Origin: Cristatella mucedo
Lineage: Eukaryota > Bryozoa > Phylactolaemata > Cristatellidae
Length of the DNA stretch: 45,000 nucleotides
Assembly (NCBI GenBank): GCA_009760855.2
Contig: WPIO01000143.1
Location: 770,001 to 815,000, forward strand
Direction of reading: 5' to 3'
Shown here: in pieces, positions 9,903 through 19,004 of the stretch
Numbering within the stretch: the stretch's first letter is position 1
Layout of the letters: each line of letters starts with the position of its first letter
The notes under the pieces: generated by a model
Databases searched by the model: none
What the model was told of the DNA's origin: nothing
Seen by the model: only the letters and a program-made list of their open reading frames with translations
Position numbers and translations under genes: made by a program

Positions 9903-10179
9903 GACGATCGTCCGCAGCCGCCGCTGCCGACGCCGCCGACGACGACGGGCGCCGCGAGCAGCAAGACCGTTTGGGTGACCGACGCCACCGGGCGGCCCAT
10001 CGAGAAGGTGATAAACGCTCCGGCGCCGGCGGCGGCATCGCTCGCCGCTCGCGCCGCCAGTCCTTCGTCGCTGAGCGACGCCGCCGCCGCCGACGACGAC
10101 TGCAGCGACGACGACGACGAAGACGACAACGAGGAGGCTGTCTCCGTGCCTCTCACCGTCGCGATCGTGACGCTGCTGC
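9903..10179 (+). CDS. K2P channel, exon for the cytoplasmic loop and first half of TM3
   Basis: The frame contains SSKTVWVTDATGRPIEKVIN, an Ala/Ser-rich linker, an acidic run (about 10098-10137, mostly Asp/Glu) and SVPLTVAIVTLL, which begins TM3. This is the TM2-TM3 intracellular loop. The acceptor is either CTCGCTAG before 9903 or CCGCAG before 9918; both are phase 0 and fit the donor after 5643. The exon ends at a CTGC|GTACGT donor after 10179, phase 1. Reading on past that donor inserts about 50 Arg/Ala-rich residues into the middle of TM3, so the longer open frame is judged to be read-through of a small intron. Confidence 0.8.
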
Positions 10180-10335
10180 GTACGTTTGGCGCGCGCGAGC
10201 GCGCTCCGCGAGCCTTTCGCGGCGCACAGTCTGCAGCCGCGGCGGCGGCGGTAGCGGCGATCGATTTGCGCCGCGGCGGGCGCGTCGTCTGTGGATGCGT
10301 CGCAGGCAGCGCTCTCTCGCTCGCCGCCGCCGCAG
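10180..10335 (+). other. 156-bp stop-free mini-intron in the K2P gene
   Basis: The donor is GTACGT at 10180, the acceptor GCCGCCGCCGCAG ending at 10335. Both sides are phase 1 and the split codon becomes CTA (Leu). Removal joins VAIVTLL to LYVAIGGSVF and restores a continuous TM3. The length is exactly 52 codons and no in-frame stop occurs, so an ORF caller reads through it. Confidence 0.8.
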
Positions 10336-10652
10336 TATACGTCGCCATTGGAGGATCGGTGTTCAGCGTGCTCAAGAACAGCTGGACGTACGTCAATGCG
10401 TTCTACTTCGCGTTCGTCACGACGGCTACGATCGGCTTCGGAGACTTGACGCCGGACTATCAGGGCGATATCACCCTGATCATGATCAACAACGTCCTAA
10501 TGGTGTTCGGCATCGCCATGCTCGGCATGTGCTTTCAGCTTTTGCAGGACGAGCTGGTTACCAAGATTCGCTGGATCGCGTCCAAGTTCAAAGGTCAACG
10601 CAAGCAGAAGGATGGTGATGCATCCCTACTTGATGGCTCAGTGAAGGCTTAG
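10336..10652 (+). CDS. K2P channel, last exon: TM3 end, pore 2, TM4, C-terminus
   Basis: The exon encodes YVAIGGSVFSVLKNSWTY (end of TM3 and pre-pore), the pore helix NAFYFAFVTTA, the second selectivity filter TIGFGD, then TM4 (ITLIMINNVLMVFGIAMLGM) and a short cytoplasmic tail with a basic stretch (TKIRWIASKFKGQRKQK). The TAG stop is at 10650-10652. Both filters (GYG in pore 1, GFG in pore 2) follow the usual K2P pattern. The three visible exons together give about 254 residues. The tail after TM4 is short for a TWiK-type channel. Confidence 0.92.
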
Positions 10653-10661
10653 GAACTTGGA

Positions 10662-10850
<189 letters not shown>

Positions 10851-10938
10851 TGCACGGAAAGAGACAGAGAGACATAAAGAGACATCTATTGTTGGTCATA
10901 CACGGAAGAGAGAGGTCAAGGACCATAGAAAGGATAGA

Positions 10939-10944
10939 AATAAA
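10939..10944 (+). terminator. Candidate poly(A) signal of the K2P gene
   Basis: AATAAA lies 287 bp after the stop codon, downstream of the (GA)n tract. If used, the tract is part of the mature 3' UTR. No other canonical hexamer was seen closer to the stop. Confidence 0.45.
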
Positions 10945-10950
10945 GGAGAA

Positions 10951-11837
10951 AATACGAAAAGATTAAAGAAAAAAATGGGAATATATATACAATGTTTAAT
11001 TGCAGTGAGACTGAGAACGATATAGTTGAGCTCGCTGCGGCGGCGCGCTAATCACAAACTGGTATCGTTTCCGGCGGCAAACGCCGCTGCCTCTCGCGCA
11101 TCAGACATTCTCCTATCGGCCATTTCCTTTCTGCTTCGTCTCTCCGCGTCGCAGCTGCGGACCTGAGGTGGCAGCGTGACAATATGGCAGCTGCGCCGAG
11201 TCTAATCGCTTGCGTTGCACATCGCCCGTTTTTAGAAAGATCGCTGAGCGAGCGCCCAGCGACTTCGGTGTACTGTCGCTTCTCGAAATCAGTGCGTCGA
11301 CCTTGATAAATTCTCTCAGCAAATAGTGTTTGCTCCGCAGTCGGTGAAGCGCCCGCGGCAGCCCCAAGTCGTCATAGGCTGCAGCGCATTTCGGGCTTGT
11401 CAGCGTTTCCCGCGCGATCTGCGAGCGTCGATCTCCGCTTTGCGGCTCGCCGCCGCAGCCGGCGGCGGCGGCGGCGAGCTACGCGCCATGCACGCCGCGG
11501 CGGTGCGGTGCTACTGCGGCGCCGCGAAGGGCGCTCGCAGAAGTGGCTATAGCCTCGAGGATTTAGGCGGATGACGAGCGCAGACGAGCCGCCCAATGCA
11601 GAAAGATGCCGCAGTCAGTTCTTGTTACGGCACCGTCCCGCCCGGTCTCGGCGTCCCGAAAGCGATAGAACTTGCTCCGCTGTTCTCGCTGCGCAGCCAT
11701 TACCGCGTCCGCGCGCCCTTGCTTGGATCCAATTCGGAAGTGCGATCGCTTTGCTTGTGCGCAAAAAGGCTACTGCTTCCGCTCATTCTAGACGCAGCTC
11801 CGCGGGTGGCACTGTGGTTGGCGAGCGCGCCGATGAT
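10951..11837. other. No recognisable gene; CpG-rich from about 11.03 to 11.82 kb
   Basis: GC- and CpG-rich sequence downstream of the K2P gene has several overlapping open frames on both strands (for example 11326-11574 and 11571-12065) with no motif. It could hold a promoter or non-coding first exon, but nothing decides this. Confidence 0.35.
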
Positions 11838-11886
11838 GAGGAGGAGGAGGAGGAGGGGGAGGAGGAGGAGGAGGAGGAGGAGGAGG
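11838..11886 (+). repeat. (GAG)n trinucleotide tract
   Basis: Nearly perfect GAG/GGA repeats of about 49 bp, giving a Glu run in one frame. It directly precedes LINE family A sequence. Confidence 0.9.
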
Positions 11887-11949
11887 ATATTAATAAAACT
11901 AATACATTATCGAGCGCCCACAAACAAATTAATCTCTTTCTAGGCATTT

Positions 11950-13112
11950 TTGATATTCTACGAGACCGGTCACCTGTGGAGTCCCCCAAGGGTCCGTCCT
12001 CGATCACTTGCTGTTCTACATGTATACTCGAACTAACGGAATATTTATTAAGGTGCATGGAATGAGATATCACTTTTATGCTGACGATACTCAGCTGTAT
12101 TTGTCATTCAGACTGTCGGAATCAGCTGCAGCAACTGGTAAACTGAATTCTCGCCTTGCCGAAATGGGATCCTGTACGTCGGCAAATTTCTTGAAATTAA
12201 ATGACGATGAAAATTATCCGCTGCTCACTGGACACCCTTAGCGTGTGGCTGGATTATAAAGCTTAGCTCTTTTAATAGGTGATGTTGTCGTGCGACCGTC
12301 ACCACGTGTTCGACATTTAGGTGTCATTTTTTACAGCTACCTACATTTTAAAAGCTTCATTCAGAAGACTGCTTCTACAGCTAGCCATCACGTCAGATCT
12401 ATATCCAAGGTTAGGAGCTGTCTTCCACAGTGGCTTGCAAAAACTTTAACTATCTCCTTAGTTCCATCTCAGCTTGATTATTGTAATTCCCTTCTGGCTT
12501 GGCTATCGAAGAAAGCAGCTAGGCCACTGCAGCTGGCTATGAATATGGCTGAAAGGATAGCTTGCAAATCCCGAGGTTTAAGCACGTGTCTCCTTTGCTA
12601 AGAGAGCTAGGATGGCTGCCGGTTGATCAACGGATACTGAGCAAAGTCCTTACGCTGACCCATAAGGCCCACCACGGCTTGGAGCTCCTCCATACCTAAC
12701 TGAACTGCTGCATCAGTTTCAGCATCCTCGCGTCCTTAAGTTATGTATGGACAATACATTAGCTGTCCTATTCTACTGCATAAAGACCGTTGGCAACAAA
12801 AGGTTTTGCTCTACATTTTTTAAACTGTGGAACTTATTTCACGATTCTTAAGCAACGACAACTCCTCTCCTGCTGCCGACAACGGTGCATCCTTTCCAGC
12901 GGTCCTGAGCTGCTACTTCCATGTTAATCACTACCTCAACTGCTCTTCTGACTCTGTTATGCTTCCCACTTTCTCTTTATTGGGTGAGATGAAGTCTGCT
13001 CGCTACCGAATACATAGGCTGTGAGTGTGCTATTCAAAACTCTCCTGGGAACACCAAAATAGTCTTTGTGGCTTTGTGGAGTTACAGACGGAGATACGTT
13101 ACATTCTATAGA
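11950..13112 (+). mobile_element. LINE family A (L2/CR1-like), longest copy: RT C-terminal half and 3' end
   Basis: The region starts with a degraded VPQGSVLGPLLF block (about 11975-12020) and then the catalytic block [14 protein letters not shown] near 12068-12110. This is followed by VRHLGVIF at 12308, SQLDYCNSLLAWL at about 12470, LQLAMNMAERI at 12530, and the ELGWLPVDQRI block near 12610. Then come LTHKAHHGLE, the DNTLAVL block at 12750 and the family's characteristic C-terminus to about 13000. The 3' UTR ends with GGAGTTACAGACGGAGATAC. Several frameshifts and stops make it inactive. The intact element would encode reverse transcriptase and endonuclease for target-primed transposition. 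Confidence 0.88.
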
Positions 13113-13299
13113 GCAATTCACTGCCTGTTGACTGGCATCGCTGAGTCACACTTGAACTACACGTCTGTTAGATCACTCTCGACGATCTGGTCGCCATCTT
13201 GCCGCGTGACGTAGGGAAGGACGGAGTGTCCCGCTTTTATTCGTAGATTTTTATACAGATCTAAATATACGTACGTATATATTTATATGTATGTGTGTG

Positions 13300-13497
13300 T
13301 AATAGTAATAATAATGCACTTGATAAAGCGCCCTCAGAGAACTCAATCTCATTCTAGGCGCTTTACATTTGCTGCAAAGAGAAAACGCGATTGAATGATG
13401 AGTAATATCATGCTTGATGAACAGCATGAATAGCGTGGTTAGGTGTGACATGCACCGGGTCAGCATGCAAATGTTTGGTTAATGGCAGCATGCAAAG
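13300..13497 (-). mobile_element. LINE family B 3' tail, reverse orientation
   Basis: Reverse-complement of the AGCGCCTAGAATGAGATTGA / GTTCTCTGAGGGCGCTTTAT tail, with the (ATT)n end at about 13300 and the GTGCATGCTGACC-like 3' UTR repeats toward 13480. Confidence 0.75.
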
Positions 13498-13550
13498 TGT
13501 GTGTGTGGGTGTGTGTATGTGTGTGTGAGTGTGTGTGTGAATGTATACGT
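13497..13550 (+). repeat. (TG)n-rich microsatellite
   Basis: Interrupted GTGTGTG runs with GTATG variants. They abut the 5' end of the truncated LINE B tail. Confidence 0.85.
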
Positions 13551-13739
13551 ATGTGCACTTTTATGAAGTAGAATTGTTTACTTACAAATAAAAATAGCTC
13601 GTAGTTGAAATATTAAAAAACCAGTTCAAGACCCTTTAAATACGGTTTCTAACGCTATTAAAGCCCTATGAAGATGAAATAACAACCCTTTAGTAACCAC
13701 TGCGCTCGTACTATTTAAGATATTAGACACAATAAGAGA

Positions 13740-14027
13740 AAATAAGACGGCAGACTTTACAACATAATACATTTTGTAACGAAGCTGTTTTGCTTTTTTT
13801 GAAAGACAGAGCAGCTCCCGGATGCTCGAACGCCCGGGTTGCCTTTTCATCTTTACATCTAGAGCGAATGGTGGAACTCAATTCAAGTCGTAATGGCGGG
13901 CAAACTCCCCGATTTTCTTGCCATCTTTGATCAAATCCAAGAGATTCACCATCTCCTGGGAATCTTCATCGGGTGCTTATTTTTGTCGTCATAAATCTTG
14001 GGAAAAGCAGCACGTTTAGGAGCCATC
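13740..14027 (-). pseudogene. pogo/Tigger-like (CENP-B-type) DNA transposase N-terminal relic
   Basis: On the minus strand from an ATG at 14025 the text reads MAPKRAAFPKIYDD, then, after a frame shift, EMVNLLDLIKDGKKIGEFAR and HYDLN. A shifted ESTIRS follows, then KDEKATRAF and AALSFKKSKTASLQN. This is the helix-turn-helix layout at the N-terminus of Tigger/jerky-type transposases. At least three indels break the frame, and the catalytic DDE domain is absent. The assignment rests on remembered family resemblance, not a search. Confidence 0.55.
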
Positions 14028-14264
14028 GTTGGCCGTTGATGTGATCGTCCTCAGAAATGACAAGCACTTACAGACAGCAAAGATTCTTCTTCCGATGCCC
14101 AGAAATGAGAGGGCGAACTTTATATGAGAGAGAAGTGAACTTGAACTTCGCTCGCGAGGCTGAGCGAATCGCTGAACAGGACAGGAAAGTGATAGAATAG
14201 TCATTCAGTGAACAGCACGCTCGGATTAGCTTACTTTCACCACACATGATTTTAATCGAAAAAA

Positions 14265-15957
14265 GGGGTTCGACAAATTACCGCAATCCACCGCGATCCC
14301 CACTTGTTAGGCTAAAATCGACCAGACGTTGGCGTTGCCGAGCTCATGCTTGGGGCGGATATTGTAGGACACGTTTGATTTTATTTATCCACCAAATTTC
14401 ATATCGCTTTGCGAACGCGCAATAATGCAAATGAGCTTCATCGCCGGAAGCCTGTACTGCGATCCACCGAAATCCACGTCAATTCCCTTCAAATCCACCA
14501 CAAATTCACCCCAAATCAGCTCCGCAAGGCACCAAACATTTTACTATATTAAACTAAGCTACATGCAAAATGTATCCAGAAAATGTCGCGCGATTTAACT
14601 CACGCATTCTCACGACGTCCATTTAATCAAGATTGCAGCGGCCCGGGCCAATACTGCAATCCAACGAAATCCACAGAAATTCATTGCATAATCCACAGCG
14701 AAACGAAAAAAATCCTGTTCTAAAAACTCAATTTGCGATTGCATATGACGGTACACTTTGCGAAAATTGCACTCATACAATTTCAATTGCATTGGCACGG
14801 CCGTTCTCCTGCAATCGGTTGGAATAGTCCGGGCCAATACCACATTCCACTCCAATCCACAGCATCCGCCGCAAAACGACTCGAAATAGTTTGCGCCGAG
14901 CTCCAGCTCTTATTGCATATTAAATTGCACTGCTCACCCACTTAAAATAAAAAGAATGTGCATCCGCTCACTCTGGCAATGCGAGGCAATAGCCTGAAAT
15001 AGTCTGGGAAAATACGGTAATCCACTCTATTACGCTGCACATCATCATCAAATCGCCATCGCAAAAAGCCCACTTTACATTGCATATAAGACTAGAATCG
15101 CGTGTAATAGAAGCTCTAATTATAATTGCACGCTGCTCTACTCTTCGGTTGCTGTGTACTCGCATAATTTCACTGTAATTTGCCTTGATCATCCTGCAGC
15201 AATGTAATGCAATCGACTGCAATGGCCCGGGCCTGTACCGAAATCCACCACAATTCGGCGCAAAACGATCAGAATGCGTACGCACACTTTAAGTTCTAAC
15301 AGTGATTGCGCTTTACTCTAATCTTCGGTTATTGTGTAATTGCATAATTTCACTGTAACTGCCTCAACAATTCCGCAGTAATGAACTGCGATCTATTGCA
15401 ATGGCCCTGGCCAATACTACAGTCTACAGCAATCTGATGCAAAAAGCCCCGAAATTGATTTCGCAATGCTCCAATTTTGAATGCATATTCCAAAGCACAC
15501 CGATTAAAGCCATCTTAAAATTCTAAGCAATTGTGCTCGTGCAATCTCGGGCAGTGCATGTGAGCCATAATGGCTCACTAGGTAAGGCGGTTGCTTTTCA
15601 CGACCTTGGCCCCAAGGTAGTGGGTTCAAATCCGGCGGGGGCGATCCTTTATCGCCACTGCAAGCGGTGGTGATAGCCGTAAAGGTTCCTCTGTCGCTAT
15701 ACAAAAAGAGGCCGTTTAATCAGATAGTATTTATTTATTTTTATATTTATGGCATAATACGGCAATGGCTCTTCTCGAAGCAGCAATCCACTACAATCCG
15801 TGGAATATCGACCATAAATCGGCTGCACGAAGTGCCGATTGTCATCGCATTTGACATTTATTTGTGCTTAAAGTTAACTTGCAGAACTTTCAAGCTAGTT
15901 GGCAAGTTAATTGCAAACAATGCATGGCAATTGACAGAAATGGCAGCAATGTGAGCC
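14265..15957 (+). repeat. Left arm of a large inverted repeat (foldback-like element)
   Basis: The arm consists of degenerate 180-220-bp sub-repeats. Each carries a CCCGGGCCAATAC-TGCAATCCAC-like block (about 14446, 14645, 14830, 15003, 15226, 15407 and 15750). Its sequence recurs in reverse complement at about 19005-20590 with high identity. For example, 14568-14640 matches 19985-20060 and 15485-15530 matches 19240-19290 nearly base for base. The outer end begins GTTCGACAAATTACCGCAAT. A second-type SINE interrupts the arm at 15562-15750. Confidence 0.85.
15562..15750 (+). mobile_element. tRNA-derived SINE, second family (SINE-2)
   Basis: The head has an A-box-like TGGCTCACTAGG and a close-to-consensus B box GGTTCAAATCC, with tRNA-like spacing. 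The body ends in TCGCTATACAAAAAGAGGCC and an AT-rich TATTT tail. It is inserted within the left arm; the right arm lacks it at the matching place, so the insertion is younger than the arm duplication. Only one copy was noticed here. Confidence 0.75.
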
Positions 15958-16388
15958 TGTGTAAGTCGGTACGAAGTCATTAGATGTTGCATCTGTGACG
16001 CACGCTACAGACATGCCTAGCTGCAGAGTTTTGCACCAGCTGTAAGCGCCTTATTGCACAGGCCGGTAGACCAGCAAGCATTGAGTTACAGAAGTCATGA
16101 CGGGATGTTACAAATGCATGGACTAATTTATATATGGTATCCATGTCTATTCAAGCACGAATTTCAGCAATTTTATGTAGCTGGAAGTAGGCAGACTTGA
16201 CTTGGGAGCTGATGTAGTCGTCTAATGATAGGTCACATCGGACCACGCTACCTAGATTTCGGGAAGATTCAGCAGGAGATATGCTGGCAGAGCCGATTTC
16301 GAGCGATGGGCTTTCCAATTTCTAAATTTATTTGGTTTGCCCATAACGAGTAAGTTGGTTTTATCATCACACAATGTATTTCCATTCA
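15957..16388 (-). mobile_element. LINE family B, RT C-terminal fragment
   Basis: The minus strand reads DDKTNLLVMGKPNKF, then [55 protein letters not shown] and WCKTLQLG, with stops and shifts. These are the conserved blocks after the catalytic YADD box in L2/CR1-type reverse transcriptases. The same text occurs on the + strand at 42.8-43.2 kb. It lies in the loop of the large inverted repeat. Confidence 0.82.
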
Positions 16389-16389
16389 A

Positions 16390-16560
16390 TAATGCATTTG
16401 TATCGCGTCCTCATAGAACTATATTTCTTTCCAGGCACTTTACGTTTGCTGAAAAGGAAGCATGATGTAATTGTTAAAGATCACTAGTTCAATCTCAACA
16501 AGCACAACAAGTATACCATGGTTAGAGGTGAAATGAATACATTGATCAGCCGCGAACCTC
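16390..16560 (-). mobile_element. LINE family B 3' tail, reverse orientation
   Basis: It contains the reverse complement of the AAAGTGCCTGGAAAGAAATA tail and of the AACCATGGTATAC part of the 3' UTR. It is a separate copy from the RT fragment directly to its left. Confidence 0.6.
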
Positions 16561-16599
16561 AGTAGCTGCTGAAGAAACGAGAAATTGTGACCGGGTGTG

Positions 16600-16852
16600 G
16601 TTAGGGGCCCTTGTGATCAGACTTTTATGTGCTTATGCGTGCTGACACTGTTCATGCTGCTACTAACCATACTTGTATGCTGACCCTGTCCATGTTACCC
16701 CTAACCATGCTGCTCTTTATGTTTAGTGAGCATGCTATCGTGAAGCCCTCGATCGTGCTTCGTTTGCAACTAATGCAAAGCGCCTAGAAAGAGATTGAGT
16801 GTTATGAAGGCGCGATTTACTAAACGAATTATTATTCTTATTATTATAGGGC
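16600..16852 (+). mobile_element. LINE family B 3' UTR and tail
   Basis: The 3' UTR has the internal repeats CGTGCTGACACTGTTCATGC and TGCTGACCCTGTCCATG. It ends AAAGCGCCTAGAAAGAGATT, GAGTGTTATGAAGGCGCG and an (ATT)n run. Confidence 0.8.
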
Positions 16853-17384
16853 ATGAACTAATATTGCAGGTAAATTCTTAACTAATTTATAATTTAAGGA
16901 TACTAAATCTTTGTGTATCTTAGTTTTGATACGCTAAAATCAATCGCTTGATTAATGTAAGCAAAATAACAAGTACATTTTAATGAACACACAAGTATCA
17001 TGTTGAGTGTCATTCGGTGACTTCATGTGTAATATAAGCTAAATACGGAAGTTACGTACGGAAAGCAAACCATCGCCAGCATCAATCGGCGCCGTATATG
17101 GCATCAGAAGAGCAACACAAATTGCACAAACTCTAGATCGTGCTCCCATGCTACCTTTGCACGCGTGGTGAGCAGTCAGGTACGCCTCATTTCCCAAGCC
17201 AGACCGTTGGGGGCCGAGTATACGAGAACTCGGTGCGTAAGGTAAAGTACGCGAATCAAAATCGCAAAGAAACAACATGCACGCATTGACCTTATAAATT
17301 AGTGAATGCATCGATGACCCGATCAATGCCCTCTGATGTCAACGATTGATTCGTTGCTCCAACTTACACGCCGAGACAGATTCT
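16853..17384. other. No recognisable gene; inverted-repeat loop
   Basis: AT-rich sequence followed by ordinary mixed sequence. No repeat landmarks or coding motif were seen. Confidence 0.4.
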
Positions 17385-17700
17385 CGCTACTGCAAACGGT
17401 AAACGAGTCACTGCCGGTCTACCGGCCACTGCAATTAAGCGCTTACAGTCGGTGCAAAACTTGGCAGCTAGGCGTTTCTGTCATGAGCGTGGCATTTCCC
17501 ACATCGCGCCACTTCTCGCCGACTTGCACTGGTTCTCGGTCCTACAGACAATCGACTTCGAGGCACTCACTATCACTCACTGTTAGGTCCCTTCATTCTT
17601 TCGCTCCAGCTCACCGATCAGATCTACAGCCCCGCCGGGCTAAGCATTATTCCAACCGCTATTGTGAACCCAGTTGTTTACTTACACTCGTATGAACCTC
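17385..17700 (+). mobile_element. LINE family B, RT C-terminal fragment
   Basis: The frame reads LPATAIKRLQSVQNLAARRF, then HERGISHIAPLLADLHW, and, after a shift, VPSFFRSSSPIRS. It matches the block at 43.05-43.26 kb on the same strand. Both ends are truncated. Confidence 0.8.
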
Positions 17701-19004
17701 ATGGTAATCGACGGCAATGGTGCGGCCTTGCATGCGTTATTAGTATTACGTTAGGTATTCCACTGCATTTTTTTAAAGTGCGATGGCATACCTGAAGTGT
17801 ACTTCAACTTAAGCTTTTCGCAGCCTACGCCCAATTTAAACAGTCAATTCGCGATGGATTGAAGAAGATTTCTGCATTGGCGTGTGCCATTGCCGTTGAT
17901 TGCAATGCAGTGATCGAGAGTTAGCATTAACAGGTGCATTTCCTGGATGCATCAAAAATACAATGAATACACGAACAAGAAATGTACATGGGAGTGTCAA
18001 CCAGCAGCGCCCAGTCTGCTTGTAGCGGGCAGATATGAATTGGCGTATTTTCACGGGGCCATTGCCGTCGATTGCCGTGCATTGCCCTCGATTGTACGTT
18101 CGCACTTGCTTAGAAGGATGTGGTTGCACTTTAATGCAGTGTGCAGCAATACGCAAAAATAGTTGGAGCTTCTCTCAGCAACTATCGGTCCATTTCTAAC
18201 GGACCGTCATGCATCGGCGTATTTCCCCGGGCCATTGCCGGCGATTGTCATGCATTGACGTCAATCGGACGAGCATACTGGGTGAAAATCAAAAGCGCGG
18301 GCACAGTTAGATGATACTTGAATAAGAGTTGTAGTTTGCCGATCTTGCAGATTTTCTACGGATTTTGGCATTGGACCCGACCATTGGTGTCAATTGCCGC
18401 GCATTGCAGGCAATTAACGGGCAAATGAAGCCTGCAAACTTCACGGCTTCACCTTGAATCCAGTGAAATGATACATGCAATGACAATCGGAGCTTCGCGA
18501 AGCAGATTTGTGGTCGGTTTGCCACGGGTTGTTACAGATTGCTGCTTCAAGCCGAGCTATTGCTATAGATTGCCATGCATTGCCCGAGATATTACGAGGG
18601 CAATAGGTAAGCAATTATGTTGTTGCACTTTAAACAGGGTGCTTTATATTAAACATTCAGAATTGGAGCATAAAAAGCTGCTTTCGGGGCATTTTGTTAC
18701 GGAATGCTGAGGATGACAGTAATGGTCAGGGCCATTGCTCTCGCTTAAATGCATTGCTGGTGGCTAACGAGCAAAGCAGCTTTAAAATGCCGCAGTTTCA
18801 CTTTGTACGCAGCGGAAGGTTATAAGTAATGACAACTGGGGCTTCGCGCTGCTAATTTCTCATCGATTTGCCGTGAGTTGGGGTATCGGCCCGGACCATT
18901 GCTGTCGATTGCCATGCATTGCCCAAGATTAAACGCTCAGACAGGGTTAAAAGTAAGAGAATTGGAGCTTGTTGCAACCGATTTCTCGTTTATTTCCCAT
19001 GGAT
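17701..19004 (-). repeat. Right-arm type sub-repeats with no partner on the left
   Basis: Units of about 150-190 bp carry a GGCCATTGCCGTCGATTGCC-like block, recurring near 17880, 18050, 18228, 18370, 18545, 18730 and 18893. They continue the right arm inward. The matching part of the left arm is missing, apparently cut off at the LINE insertion at 15957. Confidence 0.65.

Noticed and set aside
9192-10618. Open frames of 236 and 413 codons
   Set aside because: They run through the 12-bp minisatellite and GC-rich sequence in frames other than the K2P frame; the K2P motifs are in a different frame.
9975-10652. A single 225-codon K2P coding segment
   Set aside because: It reads through a phase-1 GT/AG intron and would break TM3 with 52 foreign residues; it also begins at a GTG, not at a real start.
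14633-14827. Identical-looking open frames at 14633 (+) and 19712 (-) suggesting a conserved protein
   Set aside because: The similarity comes from the inverted repeat itself; the frames end in the repeats and have no domain.
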